Source of the DNA: a virus
Strand: one strand, 5' to 3'
Virus record (IMG/VR): IMGVR_UViG_3300037245_001095
Location: 1 to 51,561 of that record
Length of the DNA: 51,561 nt
How positions within the stretch are numbered: position 1 is the first letter of the stretch; every line of letters begins with the position of its first letter. The notes under the pieces are model-generated. The model made no database searches and had not been told where the DNA came from. It saw nothing but the letters and a program-made list of their open reading frames with translations. Made by a program: the position numbers and the translations under genes. Below are positions 1 to 8,618 of the stretch, in pieces.

Positions 1-225
1 CGTGTTTATTGTTCTGTCACAAAGATAGCAGACTTTAAATTTATTGTATATGAGTTTTCTAAGGCAGGTATCTTAATTGATATTCATACAATTGATTATC
101 ATGTTGATGATTTCAAAGTTTTAGAAGATGAAGTCATGACGAAACTTGAGAATGTTATTGCATTTCTGAAGAGTGACGAGAAAATGAAGCAGGCTTACTT
201 ACATAAATTCAACATGTACAATTGA
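1..225 (+). CDS. C-terminal part of a Cas4/RecB-like PD-(D/E)XK nuclease (5' end outside window)
   Basis: An open frame runs from the first base to TGA at 223-225 and encodes 74 residues with no start inside the window. It reads RVYCSVTKIADFKF followed by IVYEF and an acidic/helical tail, the pattern I associate with the strand and helix after the DxK motif in Cas4/RecB-type phage exonucleases. A gene at the right edge (51140-51561) stops just after its DxK motif, so both are probably parts of one gene. Direct joining of the window ends is out of frame, so some bases must be missing or the ends are not adjacent. Confidence 0.6.
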   Translation, partial: RVYCSVTKIADFKFIVYEFSKAGILIDIHTIDYHVDDFKVLEDEVMTKLENVIAFLKSDEKMKQAYLHKFNMYN

Positions 226-235
226 GGTAACCACA

Positions 236-1843
236 TTGGCAATATCAGAATTACATCTAAACGATTTTAATAAATTGTTTACAGGCAATACATTAAATTA
301 TGGTAGACATACTTACTCTTTTAACAAAGAAGGCGAAAAAGAAAAAGGTGGTAATAGTCTTATTAAAGATAAACATTTGACTATGACGCCATATAAGAGT
401 CACCTTGAAGGTAAAACAGGGCTCGGTATTATACCAATAACAGAAAAAAATGAATGTAAATTTGCAGTAATTGATGTTGATATTTACAATAAAGATTTCA
501 AGCCATACCTGGATGCTATAGAAAATAATAATTTTCCGTTGGTACCTTTCTATAGTAAGTCAGGTGGCTTGCATATCTATCTCTTTTTCAGACAACATGT
601 CAAAGCTAAAGAGGCTATTAAACGAATAACACAAATGTCAAGAATACTTGGCATTACATTACTCGTTAAACAAGTTAAAAATGAAAAAGTAGAAATATAT
701 CCAAAGCAAACAAAACTGGCACCAGGTCAAAAAGGTAGTTGGATAAATATACCATACTTTAATGCAGAGAAAACAAAACAAGGTCTTGCTAAGAATGGTA
801 GTATGTTAAGCTTGGGAGAAGCAATTGTACATATCAAAAATAAACTTACTACAATCGAAGAATTAGATGATTTATTAAAAGATATGCCATATAATGATGC
901 ACCACCATGTTTACAAACATTAAGTTTATTGAATATGCTTGGTGAAAACAATGGTAGAAATAATTATCTATTTTCATTCGGCGTTTATTTAAAAAAGAAA
1001 GATGAAGATTATTTTGAACAAGAAGTAATGATGATAAATGAGCAATTACCTGTACCATTAGAACAGACTGAAATTGAGAGTACAATATTATCATCACTGA
1101 GAAGAAAAGACTATACATACATGTGTACAACAGCACCTTGTGTAGATTTTTGTGATAAAAAAGTATGTCAAAAAAGAGAATATGGCATAGGCAAATCTGG
1201 TGGTTATTTCACTAATTTAATATTTGGTAAAATGACACAATATAATGCAGCCTCACCATACTATGAATGGCAAGTTAAAGGTCAAGATGTTTCTGATTTT
1301 AAATTATTGCGTTTTAAAAATGAAGATGAAATAATAAAGCAAGATGTATTTTTACGTTTATGTTTTAGAGAACTTCATTTTTTACCATTTAAAATGAAAC
1401 AGGTAGAATGGTTTAAGTTAGTTAATCAAGCATTAACTGAATTAGTAGCAGTCAGTGTTGATCATAGTGATGATACTTCACCACTTATGAGATTTCATAA
1501 TTTATTCCTTGACTTCTTGACAACAAGAGCATTAGCCACTACGCGTGATCAAATATTAGGTAAACAAGTATTATTTGATGTAGAGAATGAAAAGTATTAC
1601 TTTAGAAATAAAGATCTTTTAGAATATCTTTATGACTATAAAAACTTTAGACTATTTAGTTCTGCAGAAATACATGGTCTATTGAGAGATATAGGTGTAC
1701 GTAATAAAGTTATAAGGTCTGAAACAAATAAACAGATTCGTGTGGCTGAAGTATTACAAAAAAATATAATATTAGAGAACATGCAAGAAGATAAGGTTTT
1801 TGATGTTGAATTTAAGTCATATGATGACAATGAACAATTTTAA
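236..1843 (+). CDS. Archaeo-eukaryotic-type primase (AEP, TOTE-like primase domain)
   Basis: This 535-residue protein probably makes primers for phage DNA replication. The AEP core is visible: acidic pair D80/D82 in AVIDVDIY, SKSGGLH at 107-113, EIYPKQ at 153-158 and GSWINIPYF at 167-175. This is the pattern of the TOTE-type branch of AEP primases. Cysteines 297, 302, 306 and 311 may bind zinc. The start is TTG, chosen because GAGGT at 224-228 lies 7 bases upstream and the next in-frame ATG would cut into the N-terminal region. It is followed 11 bases later by the helicase gene in the same operon. No DnaG- or T7-type primase is seen elsewhere. Confidence 0.85.
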   Translation: MAISELHLNDFNKLFTGNTLNYGRHTYSFNKEGEKEKGGNSLIKDKHLTMTPYKSHLEGKTGLGIIPITEKNECKFAVIDVDIYNKDFKPYLDAIENNNFPLVPFYSKSGGLHIYLFFRQHVKAKEAIKRITQMSRILGITLLVKQVKNEKVEIYPKQTKLAPGQKGSWINIPYFNAEKTKQGLAKNGSMLSLGEAIVHIKNKLTTIEELDDLLKDMPYNDAPPCLQTLSLLNMLGENNGRNNYLFSFGVYLKKKDEDYFEQEVMMINEQLPVPLEQTEIESTILSSLRRKDYTYMCTTAPCVDFCDKKVCQKREYGIGKSGGYFTNLIFGKMTQYNAASPYYEWQVKGQDVSDFKLLRFKNEDEIIKQDVFLRLCFRELHFLPFKMKQVEWFKLVNQALTELVAVSVDHSDDTSPLMRFHNLFLDFLTTRALATTRDQILGKQVLFDVENEKYYFRNKDLLEYLYDYKNFRLFSSAEIHGLLRDIGVRNKVIRSETNKQIRVAEVLQKNIILENMQEDKVFDVEFKSYDDNEQF

Positions 1844-1854
1844 GAGGTAAAGAT

Positions 1855-3279
1855 ATGCAGCAAAAAGAAATTATTTTTGGAGCTCCTGGTTGTGGAAAGA
1901 CAACTTATTTGATAAATGTATTGAAAGAAGTATTAAAATCATATGCTCCTGAAAGAATCGCTATTGTTTCTTTCACTAAGAAAGGAGCATATGAATTATT
2001 GAACAGAGCATTAGCAGAATTTGATTTGCCAGAAGATGCTTTTCCATATGCCAGAACATTACATTCAATTTGTTTTAGAGCATTAAATATGTCAATTTAT
2101 GACATGCTATCAAAGAATGATTATCGTGATTTTTCAAAGGCAATGAATATGAACTTTGTTGGTTATTATACAGAAGAGTTTTTCCATAATGATGATCGCT
2201 TTTTACATTTATATTTCTTGAAGCAAAATAATTATGACATGTATATAAAAGTACGTGATGCTATGCAAGAGAATATTATTACTTTGAAACATGTTGCACA
2301 TAATTATAAGCGTTATAAAGAACATGCAAAGAAACATGACTTCACAGATATGCTATTAAATACAATAAAAAAAGATATAAATCTTGATATTGATATTGCA
2401 ATTATAGATGAAGCTCAGGACCTTACAACATTGCAATGGGACACGTGCGACGTGCTATTTAAAAATGCCAAAAGAATATATATTGCTGGTGATGATGATC
2501 AAGCAATATATGAATGGACTGGTGCAGATATAACAAGATTCTTGAGTATTGATGGCACCAAAACAATCCTTAATAAAAGTTGGAGATTAAGAAGTAATCT
2601 ATTAACTTTTGCTAAGAAGATAACAAGTAAAATTGATGTTCGAGTTGATAAAGATTTTAAACCTCTTGAAGAGGGCGGTAATATTCATTACTATAATACA
2701 ATAAAAGATTTTAAATTTAATCCAGAAGAAAGTTATTATTGTTTAGCACGTAATAATTATTATTTAAAACGTTATACTACTGAACTCAAAAGACAGACTT
2801 TGATATTTCAACATAAGCATAAATTATCTGCAGACCCAGATATTATTCATGCCATAAACAGTTTCAATGCTTATAAGAAAGGTGAAGCACTCGACAAAGA
2901 TGCTATTAAAGTGCAGAAATATTTAAAAAAAGATGCTAAGCATATTGATAAATTATCTTGGTTTGAGTGCTTTAATTTAAAACCAGATGATATTTTCTAT
3001 TACAGAAAGTTGATTCAAAATAAGGTTGAAATTACCGAACCAAAGATAACAGTCAATACAATACATGGTGTAAAGGGAGGTGAAGCAGATAATGTAATAC
3101 TATTTATGGATGTCACTAAAGTTGTATATCATAATTTATATACATTGAGTGACAGTGAATTAAGATGTCTATATGTCGCATGTACAAGAGCAAAATTTAA
3201 CTTGCATATTATTCATGCCGAGACCAAGTACAGTTACACAGAAATATTTAAGGAGTTGAATAATGAGTATAATCTTTGA
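1855..3279 (+). CDS. Superfamily 1 UvrD/Rep-like DNA helicase
   Basis: The 474-residue protein has the SF1A motif series in order: Walker A at 9-17 (GAPGCGKTT), Walker B DEAQD at 185-189, motif III GDDDQAIY from 212, HGVKGGEAD at 404-412 and a C-terminal YVACTRA motif VI. It is shorter than cellular UvrD, like phage Dda-type helicases. It should unwind DNA for replication or recombination together with the adjacent primase. The ribosome site AAGAGGTAAAGAT just before ATG is of the conserved type used throughout this arm. The end overlaps the next gene by 17 bases. Confidence 0.9.
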   Translation: MQQKEIIFGAPGCGKTTYLINVLKEVLKSYAPERIAIVSFTKKGAYELLNRALAEFDLPEDAFPYARTLHSICFRALNMSIYDMLSKNDYRDFSKAMNMNFVGYYTEEFFHNDDRFLHLYFLKQNNYDMYIKVRDAMQENIITLKHVAHNYKRYKEHAKKHDFTDMLLNTIKKDINLDIDIAIIDEAQDLTTLQWDTCDVLFKNAKRIYIAGDDDQAIYEWTGADITRFLSIDGTKTILNKSWRLRSNLLTFAKKITSKIDVRVDKDFKPLEEGGNIHYYNTIKDFKFNPEESYYCLARNNYYLKRYTTELKRQTLIFQHKHKLSADPDIIHAINSFNAYKKGEALDKDAIKVQKYLKKDAKHIDKLSWFECFNLKPDDIFYYRKLIQNKVEITEPKITVNTIHGVKGGEADNVILFMDVTKVVYHNLYTLSDSELRCLYVACTRAKFNLHIIHAETKYSYTEIFKELNNEYNL

Positions 3280-3730
3280 AGGTGTAGACGGAACAGGAAA
3301 AACAACAAGAGCTAAAGAATTTCCAAGAATATATACAGGTCATTATGATTATATACATAATCATGATAAAACAAGAAAACCTGTTGATATAGAAAGTGAA
3401 GTGACAAAGGAAATGTTACTAATGACATATTGTGATAAGATTTTATTTGATCGCAGTTATATTATATCAGAATATATTTATTCTAAAGTTCTAAGAAGAG
3501 AAACTCCCGTGACACTTGATTATGTCAAAGCTCTTATTGAATTGATAAACTTAAGAAGTCATACAGTTAATTTATTTGTTTTTAAGGACAGAGATAAATT
3601 GATTCTTAAAGATGAAGATAGCAAATTACCGTTCATTGAATTGAATAATGCTTATCTACAATTGTTTGATATTGATGTAAAAGTTGAAAGAATGGCAGTT
3701 GTAATTATTGATGATAGGAGTCCAATATGA
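3263..3730 (+). CDS. Deoxynucleoside monophosphate / thymidylate kinase-like P-loop protein
   Basis: The N-terminus reads IIFEGVDGTGKTT, a typical P-loop of the thymidylate kinase/dNMP kinase family (GVDGTGKTT at 7-15). LFDRSYIISEYIY further on resembles the DR(Y/S) region that contacts the nucleotide. At 155 residues it is shorter than bacterial Tmk (about 210). It overlaps the helicase by 17 bases and the ThyX gene by 4 (ATGA), so the genes are translationally coupled. The exact nucleotide substrate cannot be read from sequence; dTMP is the natural guess beside ThyX. Confidence 0.8.
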   Translation: MSIIFEGVDGTGKTTRAKEFPRIYTGHYDYIHNHDKTRKPVDIESEVTKEMLLMTYCDKILFDRSYIISEYIYSKVLRRETPVTLDYVKALIELINLRSHTVNLFVFKDRDKLILKDEDSKLPFIELNNAYLQLFDIDVKVERMAVVIIDDRSPI

Positions 3731-4326
3731 AAATGATTAAACAATATATTAAAGTAATCACACCAGAAAGTGAATATAAAGTATTCGCCTCGCGTATAGA
3801 GAATATCGCACGGGTCTGTTATCAGTCAGCTGGTAAAGATGTAACATCAAAATTTATTCGTAGCTTAATTAAAAGTGGTCATGAGGCAATGATTGAACAT
3901 AGTAGTTTATCAATTTCATTTATCACTGATCGTGCTACAGCAAATGCTCTTGTAAGACATAGACATTGTTCCTTTGCACAGGAGAGTACACACTATATCA
4001 ATTATGCCAAAAAGTATGGTGATCTTACTTGTATAAGACAAGTAGCAATTGAAGATCAAGAGACTTTTGAATCAATGTTATATGACATTGAAAGTGATTA
4101 TATTAAATTGAGTAACGAAAAGTCAAAAGCTAAAAGAGCTTTATTACCATTAGCCTTTAAGACTGAGTTGGTTATCACAACAAACTTAAGTGAATGGAGA
4201 TCAATCTTGAAACGAAGAACTTCAAAGAAAGCTCATCCTCAAATGCAAGATATTATGCTTAAGGTACTTGATTGGTTTAAACAAGAATTACCAATATTTG
4301 TGGAGGATATAGATGCAGAAAGATAA
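3727..4326 (+). CDS. thyX: Flavin-dependent thymidylate synthase ThyX
   Basis: It makes dTMP from dUMP using FAD and methylene-tetrahydrofolate. The ThyX signature RHRX7S is present as R77-H78-R79 ... S87 (RHRHCSFAQES), followed by a tyrosine-rich stretch. EHSSLSISF at about 58 is the conserved segment that normally precedes it. The length of 199 residues is slightly short for the family. It starts inside the stop of the kinase gene (ATGA) with AGGAG upstream and overlaps the MazG-like gene at its end, forming a nucleotide-supply block. I see no sign of an altered catalytic residue. Confidence 0.93.
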   Translation: MKMIKQYIKVITPESEYKVFASRIENIARVCYQSAGKDVTSKFIRSLIKSGHEAMIEHSSLSISFITDRATANALVRHRHCSFAQESTHYINYAKKYGDLTCIRQVAIEDQETFESMLYDIESDYIKLSNEKSKAKRALLPLAFKTELVITTNLSEWRSILKRRTSKKAHPQMQDIMLKVLDWFKQELPIFVEDIDAER

Positions 4327-4648
4327 CCGCGATGATATTTATGAGCGACTTGAAAAACAGAATGGTCGTAATAATCAAGTCATAAAAGCAATTGAAGAGT
4401 TTGCCGAGTTAATAAAAGAATTAACAAAACAACTTGGCAAAGATACATATACGAGTACTAAAAATATCTGTGAAGAAATAGCTGATGCTCGTGTTTGTCT
4501 TGAACAACTTGAGAGATTCTTTGACCCAAATGGTATTGCAGTTGAAATAGTTATAGACTATAAACTTCGTAGACTTGAGATGTTTTATCTTAAGGCTGAT
4601 GATACTATTGATGATGATGACTTAATTTTCAAGTCGATAGATAAATGA
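4313..4648 (+). CDS. MazG-like nucleotide pyrophosphohydrolase
   Basis: A 111-residue mostly helical protein with the MazG arrangement of acidic metal ligands: EEFAE around 28-32 and EEIAD at 54-58. Family members hydrolyse (d)NTPs to monophosphates; in phages they may adjust nucleotide or alarmone pools. It overlaps thyX by 14 bases with GGAGG upstream of ATG. It is the last gene before the first 68-bp paired-repeat element, so it probably ends a transcription unit. The substrate is not predictable. Confidence 0.75.
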   Translation: MQKDNRDDIYERLEKQNGRNNQVIKAIEEFAELIKELTKQLGKDTYTSTKNICEEIADARVCLEQLERFFDPNGIAVEIVIDYKLRRLEMFYLKADDTIDDDDLIFKSIDK

Positions 4649-4653
4649 TTAAA

Positions 4654-4732
4654 TCGTCAATGACGACCAATGATTAGGTTTTTAGGGGTATATTAGTATA
4701 CCCCATTTATATATACTTTATTCGTCAATGAC
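4654..4732. promoter_or_regulatory. Paired 11-mer/hairpin element, copy 1
   Basis: TCGTCAATGAC occurs at 4654-4664 and 4722-4732, exactly 68 bp apart. Each has a GTCA-A-TGAC dyad, and the first extends to the 13-base palindrome TCGTCAATGACGA. Midway is a perfect 8-bp hairpin, GGGGTATA (4685-4692) with TATACCCC (4697-4704) and loop TTAG. The same architecture recurs at 8503-8581 and 29872-29950. Here it fills the 131-base gap between the MazG-like and zinc-finger genes. The hairpin may terminate transcription, although no run of T follows; the dyads look like operators for a dimeric protein. Confidence 0.75.
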
Positions 4733-4779
4733 TATTGAAGTATCTAATAGATCATTTCAAATATTCCGGAGGAGTGTAA

Positions 4780-5148
4780 ATGGGAACTTTAGTTAAGTAC
4801 TGTGAAACTTGTAATAAACAATTTATGCCTTATCGACCATTTCAAAAATATCATAGTGATAAATGTAGACTTATTGCTCATGAAAAAGAATATCGATATG
4901 TAAGAAAACCAGACGTCACGAGACAATGCAGACAATGTGGTACGGAATTTGTAACAAATAATAAGAAGAAGGTATTTCATAATACAAAATGTCAAAAGGA
5001 ATATCAAATTGAAAATCGAAATAATCTGGAACCTGATGAAAGAACTTGTGCATACTGTGGTGATAAGTTCGAGACAACCCATCATGCCAAAAAATATTGT
5101 CACACAGACTGTTATGATGAAGCCAAGAAAGAGAGGGAAAAGAAATGA
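4780..5148 (+). CDS. Triple zinc-finger protein (three tandem treble-clef-like repeats)
   Basis: The 122-residue protein consists of three copies of one module. Each has a CxxC knuckle and a second H/CxxxC pair about 15 residues later: CETCNKQF...HSDKC, CRQCGTEF...HNTKC and CAYCGDKF...CHTDC. Such modules bind one zinc each and commonly contact nucleic acid. The intervening segments are basic. CCGGAGGAG precedes the ATG, and the gene is the first after the paired-repeat element. No catalytic motif is visible; an HNH nuclease is unlikely because the histidine/asparagine motif is missing. Confidence 0.7.
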   Translation: MGTLVKYCETCNKQFMPYRPFQKYHSDKCRLIAHEKEYRYVRKPDVTRQCRQCGTEFVTNNKKKVFHNTKCQKEYQIENRNNLEPDERTCAYCGDKFETTHHAKKYCHTDCYDEAKKEREKK

Positions 5149-5339
5149 GTGACTACGATATATCTTGGTATAAGTCAATGACAAACATACGTACTGATTT
5201 TGAAAAGAGTCTTTTTGAATATTATCCTGATGCACATTTTAAATTATTATCATGTGGTTTATATGCTAGTGGTATGATAGAAATTGCATGGGAAATGTAC
5301 AAAACAGGTATAAGACATGCAGTAAAGGGAGTGGACTAA
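5145..5339 (+). CDS. Small protein of unknown function
   Basis: 64 residues, overlapping the zinc-finger gene by 4 bases (ATGA) and the next gene by 1 base (TAATG). Rich in aromatic residues with no recognised motif. Tight coupling to both neighbours supports expression. Confidence 0.6.
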   Translation: MSDYDISWYKSMTNIRTDFEKSLFEYYPDAHFKLLSCGLYASGMIEIAWEMYKTGIRHAVKGVD

Positions 5340-5536
5340 TGGCAATTAGTAAAGAGACAATAGATAAATGGAATCGTTATGTTAATGCTTGTGATGAAGA
5401 TGAATTTCGACATAAAATGAATGACTGGGAAAATGAATTTATTGATTCAATACTTGAAGACTTACATTATGACAAAATATTAACTCTGAAACAAGCACAA
5501 AAGTTAGGTCAAATATATCATAAGGTGGTAGAATAA
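5339..5536 (+). CDS. Small protein of unknown function
   Basis: 65 residues starting MAISKETIDKWNRY. I chose ATG at 5339, which overlaps the upstream stop as TAATG and follows AAGGGAG; an earlier in-frame ATG at 5288 lies inside the upstream gene. Helical and acidic, with no family recognised. The stop overlaps the next start. Confidence 0.6.
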   Translation: MAISKETIDKWNRYVNACDEDEFRHKMNDWENEFIDSILEDLHYDKILTLKQAQKLGQIYHKVVE

Positions 5537-5757
5537 TGGAAGATATAAAAGAAGTAATGAAGGCTGGTGTATCTATTTTAATGGATACTATATTAAATCT
5601 TTTACAAAAAGATCCACATGGGTGGAGTGAAAGAGGTTGTTCTACTTGTCAAGCCATATCAAGTATTTCTGGAAGACCTTTTGGTTGTAGTTTATACAGA
5701 TTACAACGAGAAACTCAAAGAAAAAGAGAAGCAGAGAAGGACAAAAACAATGTATGA
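5536..5757 (+). CDS. Small cysteine-containing protein upstream of DNA polymerase
   Basis: 73 residues with a CSTC knuckle near residue 35, a further Cys near 51 and a highly charged C-terminus (RKREAEKDK). It starts directly at the preceding stop with AAGGTGG upstream, and its end overlaps the polymerase start by 8 bases. Function unknown; a zinc site needing a partner is possible. Confidence 0.6.
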   Translation: MEDIKEVMKAGVSILMDTILNLLQKDPHGWSERGCSTCQAISSISGRPFGCSLYRLQRETQRKREAEKDKNNV

Positions 5758-7702
5758 GAAAATGGGTAATATAATATCTCTTGATACAGAGACAAAAGAC
5801 CCGCTATTGACAAATAAGAAGAAGTCATTGCCAAGTGGCCCGGGAGTCTTTAGAAGTACTCCACATGACTATCGTAATGAACATGGTTATCTTCTTGGTG
5901 TATCAATGGGTGATGAACATGGCAATAAATGCTATCTCAATTTAGGACATTACGAAGCAACAAAAGAATTAAGGGATGTCAATGTCAAATATTTAAAAGA
6001 AACCTTGGCACAGGCTGACACGATCATTGGCCAGAATCTGCTATATGATCTTGATTGGTTAGAGAATTGGTTAGGCATTAAGGTCAATGGTACCTTGATT
6101 GATGTTGGTGTTGCTGAAGCTCTGCTTGATGAAAATCAAGGTAAATACAACCTTGACTTCATGGGCATCAAGTATTTTGGTGAAGGCGAAGGCAAAGCAA
6201 AAGATAAAATACAGCAATTTTGTGACGATAATAATCTTAAAGGCGATGTTCGTAAATGGTTATGGAAAATGCCACATTATCTTGTTGAAGAATATGCTAT
6301 AAGAGATATTGAGCTTCCTATGAATATCTGGAAGATACAGGAACCTCTTCTTGAGGCAGAAGATCTAATGCCATTGATGAATCTTGAATGTGATCTATTA
6401 AGAGTACTACTTGTAATGCGAAAGAATGGTGTCAGAATTGATGAAGCCTTACGTAAATCAGCAGCTGATGAACTATATAGTTTAGTTAAAGAGAAACAAA
6501 CTTGGATAGACAAAGAAGTTGGTTTTCCAGTTAAATTCAGAAGTTCTAAACATCTTGCTTTTATATTTGACGAAAATAATATGCCTTATCCGATGACAGA
6601 CCCATCTAAAACTTATCCTTATGGTCAACCATCAGTACCACGTGACCATTTATTAAGATTAGCAAAAGGTCAATTAACTGGTTTTGATGCTGAAAAGATT
6701 ACTGACCCAAGACTATTAGAGATTGGACAATGTTTAGCAGACTTAAAAAGAGCTGATAAAGTTGTGAGTTCATTTGTTGATGGTAGTCTATTAAGATTTC
6801 AAACAGAAGGTAACTTAATTCATTGTAGTTTCTATCCAATGCGAACAGATGAATATGGCACGAGGTCTGGAAGATTTTCAAGTGCGAATCCAAACCTACA
6901 GCAAATACCATCAACTACTGTTGATATGTACTATGGCACATTAACACGTCGGCCATTTGTACCACTTGAAGATCATCTATGGCTTAAACTTGATTATTCA
7001 CAAATTGAATATCGATTCATGGCCCACTTTGCACGTGGCCAGGGAGCAGATGCTGTTAGAGAACAATATAATTTTAATCCAAGAACTGACTATCATAAAA
7101 TGATTGAAGATTTAACAGGATTGAAAAGAAGGTATGCAAAGAATTTAAATTTTGGTGTGGCATATGGGATGGGAGCAAAACATATGGCTGAGTTCTTTCA
7201 ATGGGATTTAGATTATTGTTATGATATACTTCGTATATATCATGCTAATGCACCATTTATTAAGAGTACAATTAAGGCGGTTGAACGAAGAGTGAAAGAT
7301 AAAGGTTATATCAGAACCTTCTTAAAAAGACGGTCACGTCTGATTGATAAGAATAAGGCTTATACAATGTTTTGTCGTTTGACACAAGGTTCAGCCGCAG
7401 ACCTTATGAAGAAAGGTATGTATGAAGTTTACAAAGCTGGAATATTTAATACACTCATACCAAGTTTAACTGTACATGATGAAATTGATTGTTCAATGCC
7501 AATCACAAAAGAAGGTATGGAAGCTGCACGTGAGGCTAAACATATCATGGAAACATGTATTGAATTAAAAGTACCAATCATTGCAGATATGGAGATTGGC
7601 AAAAATTGGGCCAAGTTAACTGCAGTTGATAAAGAATGGATTGGCTTAACAAAAGCCGAAGAAATGGCAGACTTTGAAAAGAAAGTAAAGGAGATTGCAT
7701 AA
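5750..7702 (+). CDS. Family A DNA polymerase with 3'-5' exonuclease domain
   Basis: The 650-residue replicative polymerase carries both activities. Exonuclease motifs: D12/E14 (SLDTETKDP), IIGQNLLYDLDWL and YAIRD. Polymerase motifs: A, D415YSQIEYR; B, K464NLNFGVAYG; C, H576DE. The palm aspartates needed for catalysis (D415, D577) are present. I chose ATG at 5750 (MYEKMGNI); an earlier in-frame ATG at 5618 would add 44 residues lying wholly inside the preceding gene. The stop overlaps the SSB start. It should act with the AEP primase and SSB as the core replisome. Confidence 0.95.
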   Translation: MYEKMGNIISLDTETKDPLLTNKKKSLPSGPGVFRSTPHDYRNEHGYLLGVSMGDEHGNKCYLNLGHYEATKELRDVNVKYLKETLAQADTIIGQNLLYDLDWLENWLGIKVNGTLIDVGVAEALLDENQGKYNLDFMGIKYFGEGEGKAKDKIQQFCDDNNLKGDVRKWLWKMPHYLVEEYAIRDIELPMNIWKIQEPLLEAEDLMPLMNLECDLLRVLLVMRKNGVRIDEALRKSAADELYSLVKEKQTWIDKEVGFPVKFRSSKHLAFIFDENNMPYPMTDPSKTYPYGQPSVPRDHLLRLAKGQLTGFDAEKITDPRLLEIGQCLADLKRADKVVSSFVDGSLLRFQTEGNLIHCSFYPMRTDEYGTRSGRFSSANPNLQQIPSTTVDMYYGTLTRRPFVPLEDHLWLKLDYSQIEYRFMAHFARGQGADAVREQYNFNPRTDYHKMIEDLTGLKRRYAKNLNFGVAYGMGAKHMAEFFQWDLDYCYDILRIYHANAPFIKSTIKAVERRVKDKGYIRTFLKRRSRLIDKNKAYTMFCRLTQGSAADLMKKGMYEVYKAGIFNTLIPSLTVHDEIDCSMPITKEGMEAAREAKHIMETCIELKVPIIADMEIGKNWAKLTAVDKEWIGLTKAEEMADFEKKVKEIA

Positions 7703-8094
7703 TGGCAAGAGATATGAATAGTTTTGCAGCAATAGGTAGATTGACAAGAGATATTGAAGTTAAAATAGCCGGTGGATATACCATTGGTAACTTTTCACTT
7801 GCAAATAATTATATTAAAAAAGGTGAAACAGATGTTAATTTTATCAACTGTGTAATGTTTGGTAAACTCGTAGACAGTATTGGTAAATATATGACAAAAG
7901 GAAAACAACTTGCTATCACTGGTGAACTCCGTCAGAATCGTTATCAAGTTGATGGACAATCAAGAAGTAAATGGGAGATTATTGTGAATACAGTACAGCT
8001 TCTTGGTAACAGTGGTTCTGGTAATGCAACACGTTCAACTGAGCAAGCATTCGAAGCCAATGATGAACAATTTGAGGATGATATACCATTTTGA
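7702..8094 (+). CDS. ssb: Single-stranded DNA-binding protein (OB fold)
   Basis: 130 residues with bacterial SSB features: MNSFAAIGRLTRDIE at the N-terminus, FINCVMFGK, KGKQLAITGELRQNRYQ in the OB fold, and a disordered acidic tail ending DDIPF. That tail is the usual docking peptide for partner proteins. It starts at the polymerase stop (TAATG) with AAAGGAG upstream and overlaps the next gene. It coats ssDNA at the replication fork. Confidence 0.93.
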   Translation: MARDMNSFAAIGRLTRDIEVKIAGGYTIGNFSLANNYIKKGETDVNFINCVMFGKLVDSIGKYMTKGKQLAITGELRQNRYQVDGQSRSKWEIIVNTVQLLGNSGSGNATRSTEQAFEANDEQFEDDIPF

Positions 8095-8522
8095 TTGAAT
8101 CAAAAATGCTTGATAAGATCAAAGGTTTATTACCTTATGTTTTCTTTCAGGGTATTGAGAATATGATTGATGTTGCAACACCAGATGTTTTCTTTACATT
8201 TGCTGAGGCCATTGGATGGTTTGAAATTAAACAACTTGATCGTGTACCGAAGTACAAGTTCAAAATGCCATGGCGTTCGGGGCAAATGGAATGGTATCTA
8301 AATTATAAACATCAGTATCAAAGTATTGGTGATTACTTTATCTTATTGACATTAAAAGACAGTTGGTATATCATTCGTGATATAAAAGAAATATATACTA
8401 TGAAAGAGATTGAAGGTTGTTATATGTGTCAAACTAAAGATATGAAAAGATTTACTAATAAGTTTGAAATGTTTATGCTTTCAAATTGTAAGAATCATCA
8501 AATCGTCAATGACATACAATAA
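8091..8522 (+). CDS. Putative PD-(D/E)XK nuclease (VRR-NUC / resolvase-like)
   Basis: In 143 residues I see P31-D32, then WFEIK with E45 and K47, then WRSGQMEWY (G64, Q65, W68). The D...ExK plus GQxxW arrangement is that of VRR-NUC and archaeal-Hjc-like endonucleases, which cut branched DNA. I chose TTG at 8091 overlapping the SSB stop; ATG at 8106 is the alternative. The last codons (HQIVNDIQ) are encoded by the first 11-mer of the second paired-repeat element, so the gene end and the element overlap. It is the last plus-strand gene before the convergent junction. Confidence 0.6.
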   Translation: MIESKMLDKIKGLLPYVFFQGIENMIDVATPDVFFTFAEAIGWFEIKQLDRVPKYKFKMPWRSGQMEWYLNYKHQYQSIGDYFILLTLKDSWYIIRDIKEIYTMKEIEGCYMCQTKDMKRFTNKFEMFMLSNCKNHQIVNDIQ

Positions 8523-8581
8523 TTAGATTTAGGGGGATATTCATATATCCCCCATTCTTATACACTCCATTCGTCAATGAC
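8503..8581. promoter_or_regulatory. Paired 11-mer/hairpin element, copy 2 (convergent junction)
   Basis: TCGTCAATGAC at 8503-8513 and 8571-8581, again exactly 68 bp apart. A perfect 9-bp hairpin GGGGGATAT/ATATCCCCC lies at 8532-8553 with loop TCAT. After the second 11-mer TATTGA and TCAATA form a further inverted repeat. It sits between the ends of the plus arm (8522) and minus arm (8619), where the hairpin could terminate transcription from both sides. Confidence 0.75.
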
Positions 8582-8618
8582 TATTGAAGTTCTCAATAGA
8601 TCAGATTATCAATATCAC

